This document shows positions 8,426-17,774 of a stretch of 37,633 nt of DNA, piece by piece. The stretch is from assembly GCF_000498575.2 (NCBI RefSeq), contig NZ_AWSQ01000001.1, positions 812,279 through 849,911 on the forward strand. The letters are read 5' to 3'. Made by a program: the position numbers and the translations under genes. Each line of letters opens with the position of its first letter. Position 1 is the stretch's first letter. The DNA comes from Pseudomonas taeanensis MS-3 (GTDB lineage: Bacteria > Pseudomonadota > Gammaproteobacteria > Pseudomonadales > Pseudomonadaceae). Below the pieces are notes generated by a model. The model was not told the origin of the DNA, did no database searches, and saw nothing but the letters and a program-made list of their open reading frames with translations.

Positions 8426-10618
8426 ATGACCGATCGCGTGAACTGCCAGCGCCTGCAAGTGGCCGCCAACCTGCAACGTTTCGTCGACGAGGACGTGCTG
8501 CCGGGCAGCGGTATCGAGCGCGAGGCCTTCTGGAGTGGATTCGACGCCCTGGTGCATGAGCTGGCGCCGCACAATCGTGCCCTGCTGGCCGAGCGTGAGC
8601 GTCTGCAGGTCGAACTGGATGCCTGGCACCGTGCCAACCCGGGCCCGGTGACCGACATGCCGGCCTACCGCGCCTTCCTCGAGTCCATCGGTTACCTGCT
8701 GCCACAGCCAGACAGCGTGCAGGCCAGCACCGCCAACGTCGACAGCGAAATTACCAGCCAGGCCGGCCCGCAACTGGTGGTGCCGGTGATGAACGCGCGT
8801 TACGCGCTGAACGCCGCCAACGCCCGCTGGGGCTCGTTGTACGACGCCCTGTACGGCACCGACGCCATCTCCGAAGAGGGCGGCGCCGAGAAGGGCCCGG
8901 GCTACAACCAGGCCCGTGGTGCCAAGGTCATCGCCTTCGCTCGTGCCTTCCTCGACCAGGCTGCGCCGCTGGCCACTGGCTCCCACGCCGACGCGGTCAG
9001 CTATCGGGTGGTCGACGGCCAGCTCCAGGTGGCCCTGGAGGATGGCAGTCAGAGCGGCCTGGCCCAGGCCGAGAAGTTCGTCGGCTATCAGGGCGAGGCC
9101 ACTGCGCCCAAGGCCGTGCTGCTGAAGAACCACGGCCTGCACGTGGAAATCCAGATCGACCCGAACAGCCAGATTGGCGCCACCGACGCCGCCGGGGTCA
9201 AGGACCTGCTGATCGAAGCCGCGCTGTCGACGATTCTCGATTGCGAGGACTCGGTGGCCGCGGTCGACGCCGACGACAAACTGCTGATCTATCGCAACTG
9301 GCTCGGCCTGATGAAGGGCGACCTGACTGAAGAACTGGAGAAGGGCGGCCAGCGCATCGTCCGCCGCCTCAATCCGGACCGCCAGTACGTGGCTGCCGCC
9401 GGTGGCGAATTGAAGTTGCACGGCCGCTCGCTGCTGTTCGTGCGCAACGTCGGCCATCTGATGAGCAACCCGGCGATCCTCGACGGCGAAGGCAATGAGA
9501 TCCCCGAGGGCATCCTCGACGGCGTGATGACCAGCCTGATCGCCCTGCACGACCTCAAGCGTCGCGGCAACTCGCGCAGCGGCAGTGTCTACATCGTCAA
9601 GCCGAAGATGCACGGCCCGGCCGAAGTGGCCTTCGCCGACCAGCTGTTCGGCCGCATCGAAGACCTGCTCAAGCTGCCACGGCATACCCTGAAGATCGGC
9701 ATCATGGACGAGGAGCGGCGCACTAGCGTCAACCTCAAGGCATGCATCGCCGCCGCCAGTGCGCGGGTGGCGTTCATCAACACCGGCTTCCTCGACCGCA
9801 CCGGCGACGAGATGCACAGCGCCATGCAAGCCGGCGCCATGCTGCGCAAGGGCGATATGAAGAGCAGTGCCTGGATCCAGGCCTACGAGCGCAACAACGT
9901 GCTGGTCGGCCTCAACTGCGGCCTGCGTGGCCGCGCGCAGATCGGCAAGGGCATGTGGGCCATGCCGGACCTGATGGCGGCCATGCTCGAACAGAAGATC
10001 GGGCATCCGCTGGCCGGCGCCAATACCGCCTGGGTGCCGTCGCCGACCGCCGCCGTGCTGCACGCGCTGCACTACCACCAGGTCGACGTGGCGGCGCTGC
10101 AACGCGAGCTGGAAAGCATCGACCTCGACGCTCAGCGCGACAGCCTGTTGCACGACCTGTTGAGTGTGCCGGTGGTCGCCGAGCGCAACTGGAGTGCTGC
10201 GGACATCCAGCAGGAACTGGACAACAACTGTCAGGGCATCCTCGGTTACGTGGTGCGCTGGGTGGAGCAGGGCGTCGGCTGCTCCAAGGTGCCGGACATC
10301 CACAACGTCGGCCTGATGGAAGACCGCGCGACCCTGCGCATTTCCAGTCAGCACATCGCCAACTGGCTGCACCACGGCGTGGTCGCCGAGACGCAGGTGC
10401 GCGAGACCCTCGAGCGCATGGCCAAGGTGGTCGATGCGCAGAACGTCGGCGATCCGCAGTATCGGCCGATGGCGGCCAACTACGCGCAGTCGGCGGCCTT
10501 TCAGGCGGCCAGCGATCTGGTGTTCAAGGGGCGCGAGCAGCCCAGCGGTTATACCGAGCCGCTGTTGCACGCCTGGCGCCTGCGTTTCAAGCAACAGACC
10601 CTAGGCGGAGTCGATTGA
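8426..10618 (+). CDS. glcB: Malate synthase G
   Basis: Condenses glyoxylate with acetyl-CoA to malate, consuming the glyoxylate made by GlcDEF. The 730-residue length is that of the monomeric G isoform rather than the ~540-residue A isoform. Family stretches seen: [13 protein letters not shown], the catalytic-barrel segment [67 protein letters not shown] and [19 protein letters not shown]. The ATG follows GGAGAG. In P. aeruginosa this gene lies away from the glc cluster, so its placement between glcG and glcA here is the E. coli arrangement. Confidence 0.97.
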   Translation: MTDRVNCQRLQVAANLQRFVDEDVLPGSGIEREAFWSGFDALVHELAPHNRALLAERERLQVELDAWHRANPGPVTDMPAYRAFLESIGYLLPQPDSVQASTANVDSEITSQAGPQLVVPVMNARYALNAANARWGSLYDALYGTDAISEEGGAEKGPGYNQARGAKVIAFARAFLDQAAPLATGSHADAVSYRVVDGQLQVALEDGSQSGLAQAEKFVGYQGEATAPKAVLLKNHGLHVEIQIDPNSQIGATDAAGVKDLLIEAALSTILDCEDSVAAVDADDKLLIYRNWLGLMKGDLTEELEKGGQRIVRRLNPDRQYVAAAGGELKLHGRSLLFVRNVGHLMSNPAILDGEGNEIPEGILDGVMTSLIALHDLKRRGNSRSGSVYIVKPKMHGPAEVAFADQLFGRIEDLLKLPRHTLKIGIMDEERRTSVNLKACIAAASARVAFINTGFLDRTGDEMHSAMQAGAMLRKGDMKSSAWIQAYERNNVLVGLNCGLRGRAQIGKGMWAMPDLMAAMLEQKIGHPLAGANTAWVPSPTAAVLHALHYHQVDVAALQRELESIDLDAQRDSLLHDLLSVPVVAERNWSAADIQQELDNNCQGILGYVVRWVEQGVGCSKVPDIHNVGLMEDRATLRISSQHIANWLHHGVVAETQVRETLERMAKVVDAQNVGDPQYRPMAANYAQSAAFQAASDLVFKGREQPSGYTEPLLHAWRLRFKQQTLGGVD

Positions 10619-10809
10619 TAAACCGCCCCGTCAGACGCGTGCTGGCGGGACTATTGAGCATTGACGCCGGCGTGGGGCTACCCCGTGTCGTCGTCGAAGG
10701 ATCTGTGGAGGCTTAGCAGACTGCTGCACCGCGGCCTGGCAGGTCCAGATGCGTGGCACCGGGTACCCCCGGAACACTGTGGTTCACAATAACAAATAGG
10801 AACCAACTC

Positions 10810-12510
10810 ATGAGTCAAACGATGCTGTCCATCCTGGCCTTCGTGCCACTGGTGCTGGCGGGTGTGCTGCTGATCGGCTTTCGCTGGCCGGCCAAGTACG
10901 CGATGCCGGTGGTCTTCCTGCTCACTGCGATTATCGGCCTGACGGCCTGGGACATGACCCTCAATCGGGTTATCGCCTCCAGCTTGCAGGGGCTGATTCT
11001 CACCGCGGCGATCCTCTGGATCATCTTCGGCGCGATCCTGCTGCTCAATACCCTCAAGCACTCGGGCGGCATCAGTGCGATTCGCCGGGGCTTCTCCAGC
11101 ATCAGCCCGGATCGCCGGGTGCAGGCGCTGATCGTCGCCTGGCTGTTCGGTTGCTTTATCGAAGGCGCTTCCGGTTTCGGTACCCCGGCCGCGGTCGCCG
11201 CGCCGTTGCTGGTGGCCCTGGGTTTCCCGGCACTGGCTGCGGTGATATTGGGGATGATGGTGCAATCCACTCCGGTGTCGTTCGGCGCGGTTGGTACGCC
11301 GATGCTGGTGGGTGTCGCGGGAGGTCTGGACCAGTCCGGAATGAGCGCACAGTTGCTGGCGCTCAATAGCAGCTGGGACATCTTCTTCCAGCTGATCTAC
11401 TCGCGGGTGGCCATCACTCATGGCCTGATCGGCATCCTCATGCCGTTGATCATGCTGATGATCATGACCCGTTTCTTCGGCAAGAATCAGTCCTGGAAAG
11501 AAGGCCTGATGGTGGCGCCGTTCGCCATTTTCACCGGTCTGGCCTTCGTCCTGCCGTATATGGCGGCGGGGGTGTTCCTCGGCCCTGAGTTCCCCTCGAT
11601 GATTGGCGCCATGGTCGGCCTGGCCATCGTGATTCCGGCTGCCAAAGCAGGCTTCCTGCTGCCGAAGGAAACCTGGGATTTCGCCGACGCGAAAGACTGG
11701 CCAGCCGAATGGATGGGCAAGCTCGAGTTGAAAATCGAGGACATCGCCGGCAAGACGCCGATTTCCGTGCGCATGGCCTGGGCCCCGTATCTGCTGCTGG
11801 CGGTATTTCTGGTGGCCTCGCGGATATTCCCCGAGCTGAAAGCCGCGTTGATGGCGGTCAGCTTTGGCTGGACCGACATCCTCGGTGAAACCGGTGTCTC
11901 TGGCACCCTGCAACCGCTGTATCTGCCGGGCGGCATCCTGTGCATGGTGGTGCTGGTGACCTGCTTCCTGCACCGCATGCGCCTGGCCGAGCTGGGCGCG
12001 GCAGTCAGCGAGTCGAGCCGTACGCTACTCGGCGCCGGTTTCGTGCTGATCTTCACCATCCCGATGGTGCGTATCCTGATCAACTCCGGGGTCAATGCGT
12101 CCGATCTGATGTCGATGCCGGTGGCCATGGCCAAGCTGGTGGCGGACAGCGTAGGCGGCATCTATCCGTTGTTCGCCCCAGCCGTCGGCGGCCTCGGTGC
12201 CTTTATTGCCGGCTCCAACACCGTGTCGAACCTGATGCTCTCGCAGTTCCAGTTCAACACCGCCGGGTTGCTCGGAGTTTCCGGGGCTATGATGGTGGCT
12301 GCGCAGTCGGTCGGCGCCGCTGCCGGCAACATGATCGCCATCCACAACGTGGTGGCGGCTTCGGCCACCGTGGGCCTGCTTGGACGTGAAGGCATCACCC
12401 TGCGCAAGACCATGTTGCCGACCCTCTACTACCTCCTGGCAGCCGGTGCCCTGACCATGATCGCCATGTACGGCATGGCCATTACCGACCCGCTGCAGGT
12501 CGTGCGTTAA
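10810..12510 (+). CDS. glcA: Glycolate/L-lactate permease (LctP family)
   Basis: Inner-membrane permease of the lactate permease family, 566 residues with about a dozen or more hydrophobic segments, predicted to import glycolate, with L- and D-lactate as possible alternatives. Family motifs seen: [28 protein letters not shown] split over about residues 114-142, [17 protein letters not shown], and near the end [25 protein letters not shown] at 10810 has AGGAA upstream; the open extension from 10753 is non-hydrophobic. The 191-base gap after glcB contains no gene and could hold a separate promoter. Position after glcB in a glcDEFGBA order favours GlcA, but LldP cannot be excluded from sequence alone. 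Confidence 0.88.
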   Translation: MSQTMLSILAFVPLVLAGVLLIGFRWPAKYAMPVVFLLTAIIGLTAWDMTLNRVIASSLQGLILTAAILWIIFGAILLLNTLKHSGGISAIRRGFSSISPDRRVQALIVAWLFGCFIEGASGFGTPAAVAAPLLVALGFPALAAVILGMMVQSTPVSFGAVGTPMLVGVAGGLDQSGMSAQLLALNSSWDIFFQLIYSRVAITHGLIGILMPLIMLMIMTRFFGKNQSWKEGLMVAPFAIFTGLAFVLPYMAAGVFLGPEFPSMIGAMVGLAIVIPAAKAGFLLPKETWDFADAKDWPAEWMGKLELKIEDIAGKTPISVRMAWAPYLLLAVFLVASRIFPELKAALMAVSFGWTDILGETGVSGTLQPLYLPGGILCMVVLVTCFLHRMRLAELGAAVSESSRTLLGAGFVLIFTIPMVRILINSGVNASDLMSMPVAMAKLVADSVGGIYPLFAPAVGGLGAFIAGSNTVSNLMLSQFQFNTAGLLGVSGAMMVAAQSVGAAAGNMIAIHNVVAASATVGLLGREGITLRKTMLPTLYYLLAAGALTMIAMYGMAITDPLQVVR

Positions 12511-12516
12511 GCGACC

Positions 12517-12544
12517 CCGCCGGGTGGCATTCGTCGCCCGGCGG
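12517..12544. terminator. Hairpin after glcA
   Basis: An 8-bp perfect inverted repeat (12517-12524 with 12537-12544, 12-base loop) begins 6 bases after the glcA stop. It is GC-only and lacks a U run, so it is a weak intrinsic terminator candidate for the end of the glc operon. Confidence 0.45.
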
Positions 12545-12610
12545 CTTGGCGCCTGCGTGCATTTGCGGTAGCGTGCCTCGCGCACTACCGTGAAAGTTAC
12601 AGAGGTCGTT

Positions 12611-12778
12611 ATGAAGAAGTGGCAATGTGTGGTCTGTGGGCTGATTTACGACGAAAGCCAGGGTTGGCCCGATGAAGGCATAGTTGCCGGCACCCCGTGG
12701 CAAGACGTACCGGAAGACTGGTTGTGCCCGGACTGCGGCGTGAGCAAGATGGATTTCGAGATGATCGAAATCGCCTGA
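12611..12778 (+). CDS. rubA1: Rubredoxin 1
   Basis: A 55-residue one-iron electron carrier. Four cysteines ligate the iron in two CxxCG motifs: CVVCG at 6-10 and CPDCG at 39-43, with the typical aromatic residues and the DWLCPDCG turn. The product passes electrons from rubredoxin reductase (13206) to partners such as alkane hydroxylase or peroxide- and superoxide-detoxifying enzymes. ATG at 12611 follows AGAGGT; the seven extra upstream codons have no such site. It is about 70% identical by eye to the second rubredoxin 153 bases downstream, implying tandem duplication. Confidence 0.95.
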   Translation: MKKWQCVVCGLIYDESQGWPDEGIVAGTPWQDVPEDWLCPDCGVSKMDFEMIEIA

Positions 12779-12792
12779 TCCCAGAATTGACT

Positions 12793-12820
12793 AACGGCGG
12801 CCCAGCAGGCCGCCGTTTTT
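12793..12820 (+). terminator. Rho-independent terminator after rubA1
   Basis: A 10-bp GC-rich stem (12793-12802 with 12808-12817), a 5-base loop and a run of five T make a canonical intrinsic terminator 14 bases after the rubA1 stop. It implies that rubA2 is partly or wholly transcribed from its own promoter. Confidence 0.88.
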
Positions 12821-12931
12821 ATTGGGCGGGCTAAACCACCTCGACCTGCTGGGGGAGGCGTCTGTCCCGGTTTGCCGCCGGGCCGATGAGTGGGCTAGGT
12901 TTAGCAGCAGTTGCCGTATCGCGGAGGCAGC

Positions 12932-13099
12932 ATGGGCAAGTGGCAATGCGTGGTTTGCGGCTTTATCTACGACGAAGCGGCTGGTCTGCCGGAAGAGGGG
13001 ATTGCCCCCGGAACCCGTTGGGAAGACATTCCCGCAGACTGGATCTGCCCGGATTGCGGCGCGGGCAAGATGGATTTCGAGATGATCGAGCTCGCCTGA
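12932..13099 (+). CDS. rubA2: Rubredoxin 2
   Basis: Second 55-residue rubredoxin with the same CVVCG (6-10) and CPDCG (39-43) iron ligands and the shared C-terminal KMDFEMIE. It differs from rubredoxin 1 mainly in the central acidic loop ([17 protein letters not shown]). GGAGG lies just upstream of ATG at 12932, which decides the start against an upstream in-frame ATG. Tandem rubA1-rubA2 followed by the reductase gene is the order known in P. aeruginosa. The two copies may have different partners or regulation, because a terminator separates them. Confidence 0.95.
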   Translation: MGKWQCVVCGFIYDEAAGLPEEGIAPGTRWEDIPADWICPDCGAGKMDFEMIELA

Positions 13100-13205
13100 G
13101 TCGGCAACGCAGTATCGGGGTCGCAAACGCCGAAATTGACTAATTGAACTAGCCACACAGACCACTAGGGGCTGCCACGGCGTTTTTACGAGTGAGGAAT
13201 GGGCA

Positions 13206-14354
13206 ATGAGTGCACCTGTGGTGATCGTCGGCACCGGCCTGGCCGGCTACAACCTGGCGCGGGAGTTTCGCAAGCTGGACAGTCAGACGCCGTTGCTGCT
13301 GATCACCGCCGATGACGGTCGCTCCTACTCCAAGCCGATGCTCTCCACCGGCTTCGGCAAGCACAAGGACGCCGACGGCCTGAGCATGGCCGAGCCGGGT
13401 GCCATGGCCGAACAGCTGCAGGCCGAGGTGCGCACCCATACGCGGATTACCGGTATCGATGCCGGGCACCAGCGCCTGTGGATCGGCGAAGAAGCCGTGC
13501 CCTACCGCGACCTGGTGCTGGCCTGGGGCGCCGAGGTGATCCGCGTACCGGTCGCGGGCGACGCCGGGGATGCGCTGTTCCCGATCAATGACCTGGAAGA
13601 CTACGCGCGCTTTCGCCTGGCGGCGGCCGGCAAGCGCCGCGTGTTGCTGCTCGGTGCCGGCTTGATCGGTTGCGAGTTTGCCAATGACCTGAGTCTCGGT
13701 GGCTATCAGGTTGAACTGGTCGCGCCGTGCGAGCAGGTGATGCCCGGGCTGCTGCATCCGGCGGCAGCCGCGGCGGTGCAGGCGGGCCTGGAAAGCCTCG
13801 GCGCGCGCTTTCACCTCGGGCCGGTGTTGAGCAGCCTCAACCACGCGTCGGAGGGCTTGCTCGCGCGCCTGTCCGACGGTACGCAGATCGCCTGTGACCT
13901 GGTGGTCTCGGCGGTCGGCCTGCGTCCACGTATCGAGCTGGCCGCTGCGGCCGGCCTGGCGGTCAATCGCGGGGTGATGGTCGATCGCCAGTTGCGCACC
14001 TCGCACGCCAATATCTATGCCTTGGGCGATTGTGCCGAGGTCGATGGCCTCAACTTGCTCTACGTGATGCCGCTGATGGCCTGTGCTCGTGCCCTGGCGC
14101 AGACCCTGGCCGGTCAGCCGACCGCAGTCCGCTATGGCGCCATGCCGGTCACAGTGAAAACCCCGGTGTGTCCGCTGGTGGTGTCGCCGCCACCGCGTGG
14201 CCTGCAGGGCGAATGGACGGTGGAGGGTAGCGGCAGCGACATCAAGGCCTTGTGCCGCGACGCCTCTGGCGCCTTGCTTGGCTACGCCCTGACCGGCGCG
14301 GCCGTGCAGGAAAAACTGGCCCTGAATAAGCAGCTGCCGGCGCTTCTGGCGTGA
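13206..14354 (+). CDS. rubB: Rubredoxin-NAD(+) reductase
   Basis: FAD-dependent reductase that moves electrons from NADH to the adjacent rubredoxins; cytosolic, 382 residues. The N-terminal FAD Rossmann fold is [19 protein letters not shown] (about 5-23). The central NADH-binding fold is [18 protein letters not shown] (about 144-161), and [11 protein letters not shown] (about 268-278) is the second FAD-contacting motif of the pyridine nucleotide-disulfide oxidoreductase class I family. There is no redox-active CxxxxC pair, as expected for this subfamily. The 106-base gap from rubA2 contains no recognised terminator, so co-transcription with rubA2 is plausible. Confidence 0.93.
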   Translation: MSAPVVIVGTGLAGYNLAREFRKLDSQTPLLLITADDGRSYSKPMLSTGFGKHKDADGLSMAEPGAMAEQLQAEVRTHTRITGIDAGHQRLWIGEEAVPYRDLVLAWGAEVIRVPVAGDAGDALFPINDLEDYARFRLAAAGKRRVLLLGAGLIGCEFANDLSLGGYQVELVAPCEQVMPGLLHPAAAAAVQAGLESLGARFHLGPVLSSLNHASEGLLARLSDGTQIACDLVVSAVGLRPRIELAAAAGLAVNRGVMVDRQLRTSHANIYALGDCAEVDGLNLLYVMPLMACARALAQTLAGQPTAVRYGAMPVTVKTPVCPLVVSPPPRGLQGEWTVEGSGSDIKALCRDASGALLGYALTGAAVQEKLALNKQLPALLA

Positions 14355-14540
14355 ATGTCTGCGGTTCTGTCGGGTATGTCGTAAAACCCCGGATTAAACT
14401 GTCGGACAAGACTGGCGCGGGTCGAAATGGCGTGCCATTCTCCCTCAGTCTGCCGCAGCACAGAGCTGTTGCGGCGCTTTGAGCGCTGTTCTGACGAACA
14501 GCACGGACACAACAACAACAAACCGTCAAAGAGGCTTTTT

Positions 14541-14813
14541 ATGCGTAAACCGGAACTCGCCGCCGCCATCGCCGATAAGGCAGATCTGACCAAGGATCAG
14601 GCCAATCGTGTACTCAACGCCGTGCTCGAAGAAATCACCGGCGCGCTGAACCGCAAGGACAGTGTGACCCTGGTTGGGTTTGGCACTTTCCTGCAGCGCC
14701 ATCGTGGCGCGCGCACCGGCAAAAACCCCCAAACCGGCCAGCCGGTGCAGATCAAGGCCAGCAATACCGTTGCCTTCAAACCGGGCAAGTCCCTGAAAGA
14801 CGCGGTCAACTGA
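14541..14813 (+). CDS. hupA: DNA-binding protein HU (alpha-type)
   Basis: Nucleoid protein of 90 residues that bends DNA without strict sequence specificity. It has the HU/IHF fold signature: the N-terminal helices KPELAAAIADKADLTKDQAN, then GFGTFLQRHRGARTGKNPQTG (about 47-67), which forms the DNA-embracing beta arm with its conserved proline. ATG at 14541 has AAGAGG upstream; the open frame extends 38 codons further left, but that part reads like untranslated leader. The gene stands alone with a 186-base leader in front, consistent with its own strong promoter. The exact paralogue name (hupA versus hupB or hupN) is chosen from gene context. Confidence 0.9.
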   Translation: MRKPELAAAIADKADLTKDQANRVLNAVLEEITGALNRKDSVTLVGFGTFLQRHRGARTGKNPQTGQPVQIKASNTVAFKPGKSLKDAVN

Positions 14814-14823
14814 GCTTTGCCAG

Positions 14824-14845
14824 CCCGGAGCTAGCTGGCTCCGGG
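14824..14845. terminator. Hairpin after hupA
   Basis: Perfect 8-bp inverted repeat CCCGGAGC / GCTCCGGG (14824-14831 with 14838-14845, 6-base loop) starts 10 bases after the HU stop codon. It lacks a clean T run, so its terminator role is probable but not certain. Confidence 0.55.
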
Positions 14846-14918
14846 TGCCCTCTCGAGCCCCGCACGCTCGCCTCCGCCAGGCTTTAGTTTGGCTGTAGTC
14901 CTCGCGACAAACCGCTAC

Positions 14919-14931
14919 ACTGCGCGCCGTT
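14919..14931 (+). promoter_or_regulatory. Possible promoter -10 region for the SCP2-like gene
   Basis: CCGCTACACTGCG contains TACACT, a usual pseudomonad sigma-70 -10 variant, about 30 bases before the start at 14958. The same GCTACACTGCG string occurs before the SDR gene at 20846. No well-spaced -35 box was found here, so this is tentative. Confidence 0.35.
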
Positions 14932-14957
14932 TCTTTTCCCTCGCCGAGGCTGCGTGC

Positions 14958-15350
14958 ATGAAATTCCGTTTTCTCCTGTGGATGCTGGGTCGCCTGATGA
15001 CCAAGGCCAGCCGTGAAAACCCTGCTTTCCAGCAACAACTGGTTGACCGTGACATGGTGTTCCAGCTGCACACCCTGGATGGCAAGATCGCCCGTCACTT
15101 CATCGTCAAAGATCAGCGCATCAGCAGCAAGCGCGGCCCTGCGCTCGAGCCGGCTTTCGCCCTGGGTTTCAAGGACGGCGCCTATGGCTTCGCCACCATG
15201 AGTGCGAAGAACAAGCAGCTGGCCTTTATGCAGGGCATCCAGAACAAGGATATCCAGATCCAGGGCAACCCCGCGCTGGTGCTGTGGTTTCAGGGGCTGA
15301 CCAAGTACCTGGTCCCGAAGAAAAAAACGGCCGAAAAAAAGGCCGCCTGA
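14958..15350 (+). CDS. SCP2-like (sterol-carrier-fold) small protein
   Basis: A 130-residue protein of unknown function conserved beside HU in pseudomonads. It starts with a short hydrophobic, basic segment (MKFRFLLWMLGRLM), which may be a membrane-associating helix. The body resembles the SCP2/helical lipid-binding fold: an N-terminal strand pattern around MVFQLHTLDGKIARHFIVKD, then ALGFKDGAYGFATMS and a C-terminal helix ending in a lysine-rich tail (KKKTAEKKAA). The ATG at 14958 is chosen because upstream codons are leader-like. Role in lipid or quinone handling is only an inference from the fold resemblance. Confidence 0.65.
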   Translation: MKFRFLLWMLGRLMTKASRENPAFQQQLVDRDMVFQLHTLDGKIARHFIVKDQRISSKRGPALEPAFALGFKDGAYGFATMSAKNKQLAFMQGIQNKDIQIQGNPALVLWFQGLTKYLVPKKKTAEKKAA

Positions 15351-15429
15351 CGCGCAACCTCGCGCGCCACTGCTGGTCGGCGCGCGCCTCTTTGGTTAGG
15401 CTGGCCGGAGTCCCTGCGGAAGCCTGCCA

Positions 15430-16164
15430 ATGCGTTTCATCATCCTGTGTCTGTTGTCCGTCGCCAGCCTGGCGCACGCATCACCACCTAAAGCCGAAGC
15501 CTTCGCCCCGTTGTTCGAGCTGGCCGGGATTCGCCTGCTCTGCGAGCAGAGTGCACCGCTGCTGCAGCGTGGGCTGAGCGCGACGCGGCAGGCCGAGCTG
15601 GGTCGGCTGTTTGCCGCCGATGCCTTGTGCCAGGACTTGGCCAAACGCCTGGTCGGCACCCTTGACCAGGCTCAGCTAGAGCAGGCACAGCGGGTGCTCG
15701 ACAGTCCCCTGGCGCGGCGTTTTACCGCCGCCGAGCGCGCCGTCGGCGAAGACGGCGCCGAGGCCCTGGCCAGCTACCGTGCACAGCTGGCCGCTCGTCC
15801 GCCACTGCAAGCACGCCTGGCGTTGGTGCGGCGTCTCGATGTCGCGGCGCACACCACCGCCCTGGCTGCGCTGCTGCGTTATGAGGTGGGTAAGACCCAG
15901 GCGCTGCTGGCGCTCAAGGCGCGCGGCGAAACCCTTGATGAGCAAGCCCTGAGCAAGCAGACGGAGGCCCAGGCGCGGGCGCTTCACGCCTCAAGTGCCG
16001 AGGGCGTGGAATCGTTCATGTTGTACGCTTATCGCCAGATGCCCAGCGCGCAACTCGACGAGTATGCGGCCTTATATGAACAGGCAGCGGTCAGGCTACT
16101 ACTGGAAAGCAGCGAGCAGGCACTGCCTGCGCTATTTGCCGAGCGCCGGGCCCAACTGAAATGA
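15430..16164 (+). CDS. Predicted secreted protein of unknown function (DUF2059-like)
   Basis: A 244-residue protein with a clear Sec signal peptide: MRFIILCLLSVASLAHA with probable cleavage after AHA (about residue 17). The mature part is almost wholly helical, rich in alanine, leucine and glutamine, with two cysteines that could form a disulfide (near residues 38 and 61). Near the C terminus is a stretch SFMLYAYRQMPSAQLDEYAALYE that resembles the DUF2059 motif of secreted proteins. No catalytic residues are recognisable. It lies downstream of the SCP2-like gene with an 79-base gap; the partner or function is unknown. Confidence 0.7.
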   Translation: MRFIILCLLSVASLAHASPPKAEAFAPLFELAGIRLLCEQSAPLLQRGLSATRQAELGRLFAADALCQDLAKRLVGTLDQAQLEQAQRVLDSPLARRFTAAERAVGEDGAEALASYRAQLAARPPLQARLALVRRLDVAAHTTALAALLRYEVGKTQALLALKARGETLDEQALSKQTEAQARALHASSAEGVESFMLYAYRQMPSAQLDEYAALYEQAAVRLLLESSEQALPALFAERRAQLK

Positions 16165-16198
16165 TCCGGCGCAGCTATTGAGAGGTCACCCAGACGCA

Positions 16199-16224
16199 TA
16201 AAAAAGGGGCCTGAACCTGCCCCT
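16199..16224 (-). terminator. Rho-independent terminator of the YbaK-HDOD gene
   Basis: On the minus strand a 6-bp GC stem AGGGGC / GCCCCT (16219-16224 with 16205-16210) is followed by a run of T (A run at 16199-16205 on the plus strand). It sits 54 bases past the minus-strand stop codon at 16278. It also lies after the convergent plus-strand gene ending at 16164, where it would act only weakly. Confidence 0.75.
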
Positions 16225-16277
16225 GTGTACTGTGTGTATGAGGTCCGCCTGCACCGAGCAAGGCGTCCCTTCTCGGC

Positions 16278-17684
16278 TTATTGTGGTGGGTGGAATTGCG
16301 CGGCCAGTTCACGCAGCGCCGCTTCGGCCGTGAGTACCTTGTCGACGGCCTCATCGGCCTTTTCGCGGCTCAGCCCCAGGCCGTCGAGCAGGCTCTGTGG
16401 GATTTCGCCTTGCGGCCCGGCACCGATGCCGCGGTTGCGCAGCAGGCTGACGGCCAGGCACACCAGATTCGGATAGACCGCATGGGGGCCGGCATAGTCG
16501 GGGTCATGCTGGAAACGCAAGGCGCTGGCCAGTTCTTCCGGCATGTCCCAGTAACGCATCAGCCAGGCGCCAATCTGCTCGCGGCTGATGCCCAGCAAGT
16601 GCTGCTCGATGTAACTGTGGGAGAGGTGCGGATTGACCTCCAGGTGTCGGCAGATCAGCGAGAAGTGCGGTGGGAAGACATGCGCCAGCAGCAGATAACC
16701 GAAGTTGTGTAGCAGGCCGGCGAGGTAGGTCAGACCGGCTTCCGGGCGCTGGGTGCGCGGCATGGCGCGGGTCAGTCCCTCGATCACTGCCGCAGTGTAG
16801 ATGGCTTGCTGCCAATACGGCGTGGTCTGCTGCGGATGGTCCTTGGGCAAGCTCAGGGTCTTGCCCAGAGCCAGGCCGAGGGCCAGGTTGATCACCAGGT
16901 CGAAACCCAGCACGCGGACAATTGCATCTTCCACCGAGCGGATCTTGCCGGGTGCGGCATAGTAGGGCGAGGCCGCCCAGCTGACTACCTGGGCGGCCAG
17001 TGCCGGGTCGGTTTCCACCACCCCGGTGATGTCGTCTACCGTGGCATTCGGGTCGACCCGCAGCTTGACGATCTTCTGCGCGGTTTCCGGCAGTGGCGGG
17101 ATTTCGATGGTCTCCTCCAGGCGTTGCTGGATACGCCTCGCGGTGAAGGCCTGCACCGCCTGGCTGATCTCGGCGCGGTCGTCGTGCGGGCGGTCGAGGT
17201 TCGGCTGGATAGTGCTCAGCGGCTCGCCGAAACGCGCCGCACTGGCCTTGCTCAGCAGGCTCTTGAAGACCTCGCTGGACATCTCCAGAAGCACACCGGG
17301 CTGGCCGGACTCAACCAGCAGGCTAGGTACCTGGAGCAGGCGCTCATCGTACAGGCACGGCGAGCTGGTCAGCGGTGGCAGGCCGGGCAGCGTGCTCAGG
17401 CTGTGCTTGCCGAGCATGCGCTCCAGTCGTTCCGGCTTCACCGCGGTGAGTTTGCGCCCGGTCAGCTCGGCCAGGCGATTGAGGTCGAGTAGCTGGCTCT
17501 GTGGGTAGAGCACCAGCAGGGCGCCAAGCGCATCTTCGAGCAGCACAGCCTGCAGGCGCTGGGCGGCCGGCAGCCCCGAGTGTTCGCTGCGCACCCGATA
17601 GGTCAAGGCGAGCTTATCCAGCAGTTGCAGAATCACTGTCGGTGGCTGCGGCGTGGTGACGGGAGCGAGGGCTACTTCGGTCAT
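16278..17684 (-). CDS. YbaK-like domain fused to an HDOD domain
   Basis: A 468-residue cytosolic protein with two parts. Residues about 15-150 resemble the YbaK/EbsC aminoacyl-tRNA deacylase fold (for example LYPQSQLLDLNRLAELTGRK and the later VESGQPGVLLEMSSE). Residues about 195-420 are an HDOD domain, starting IEIPPLPETAQKIVKLRVDP and including VETDPALAAQVVSWAASPYY and ARVLGF-like helices. HDOD domains are HD-GYP relatives without phosphodiesterase residues and act in signalling or stress control. ATG at 17684 is used; an upstream in-frame start has no ribosome site. The gene follows recG after 90 bases on the same strand. Whether the YbaK part deacylates tRNA is unknown. Confidence 0.8.
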   Translation of the reverse strand: MTEVALAPVTTPQPPTVILQLLDKLALTYRVRSEHSGLPAAQRLQAVLLEDALGALLVLYPQSQLLDLNRLAELTGRKLTAVKPERLERMLGKHSLSTLPGLPPLTSSPCLYDERLLQVPSLLVESGQPGVLLEMSSEVFKSLLSKASAARFGEPLSTIQPNLDRPHDDRAEISQAVQAFTARRIQQRLEETIEIPPLPETAQKIVKLRVDPNATVDDITGVVETDPALAAQVVSWAASPYYAAPGKIRSVEDAIVRVLGFDLVINLALGLALGKTLSLPKDHPQQTTPYWQQAIYTAAVIEGLTRAMPRTQRPEAGLTYLAGLLHNFGYLLLAHVFPPHFSLICRHLEVNPHLSHSYIEQHLLGISREQIGAWLMRYWDMPEELASALRFQHDPDYAGPHAVYPNLVCLAVSLLRNRGIGAGPQGEIPQSLLDGLGLSREKADEAVDKVLTAEAALRELAAQFHPPQ

Positions 17685-17774
17685 AACGAAATCCGGCTGA
17701 GGTGCAGTGGGCAGAAGTATAAACAGCAGTCCAGCCAAGCAACGGCTGAGGCGACGGCTGCACTGTGCGCTGGT

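Noticed and set aside
8351..10594. 747-codon open frame on the minus strand opposite glcB
   Set aside because: It mirrors malate synthase G, has low-complexity H/V/Q/G-rich composition typical of antisense shadows in GC-rich genes, and no recognisable domain.
9742..10716. 324-codon plus-strand frame inside and beyond glcB
   Set aside because: Out-of-frame R/A/G/H-rich shadow of malate synthase running into the intergenic gap.
10678..11973. 431-codon minus-strand frame opposite the permease
   Set aside because: Shadow of a membrane protein, giving a very R/H/Q-rich product with no domain.
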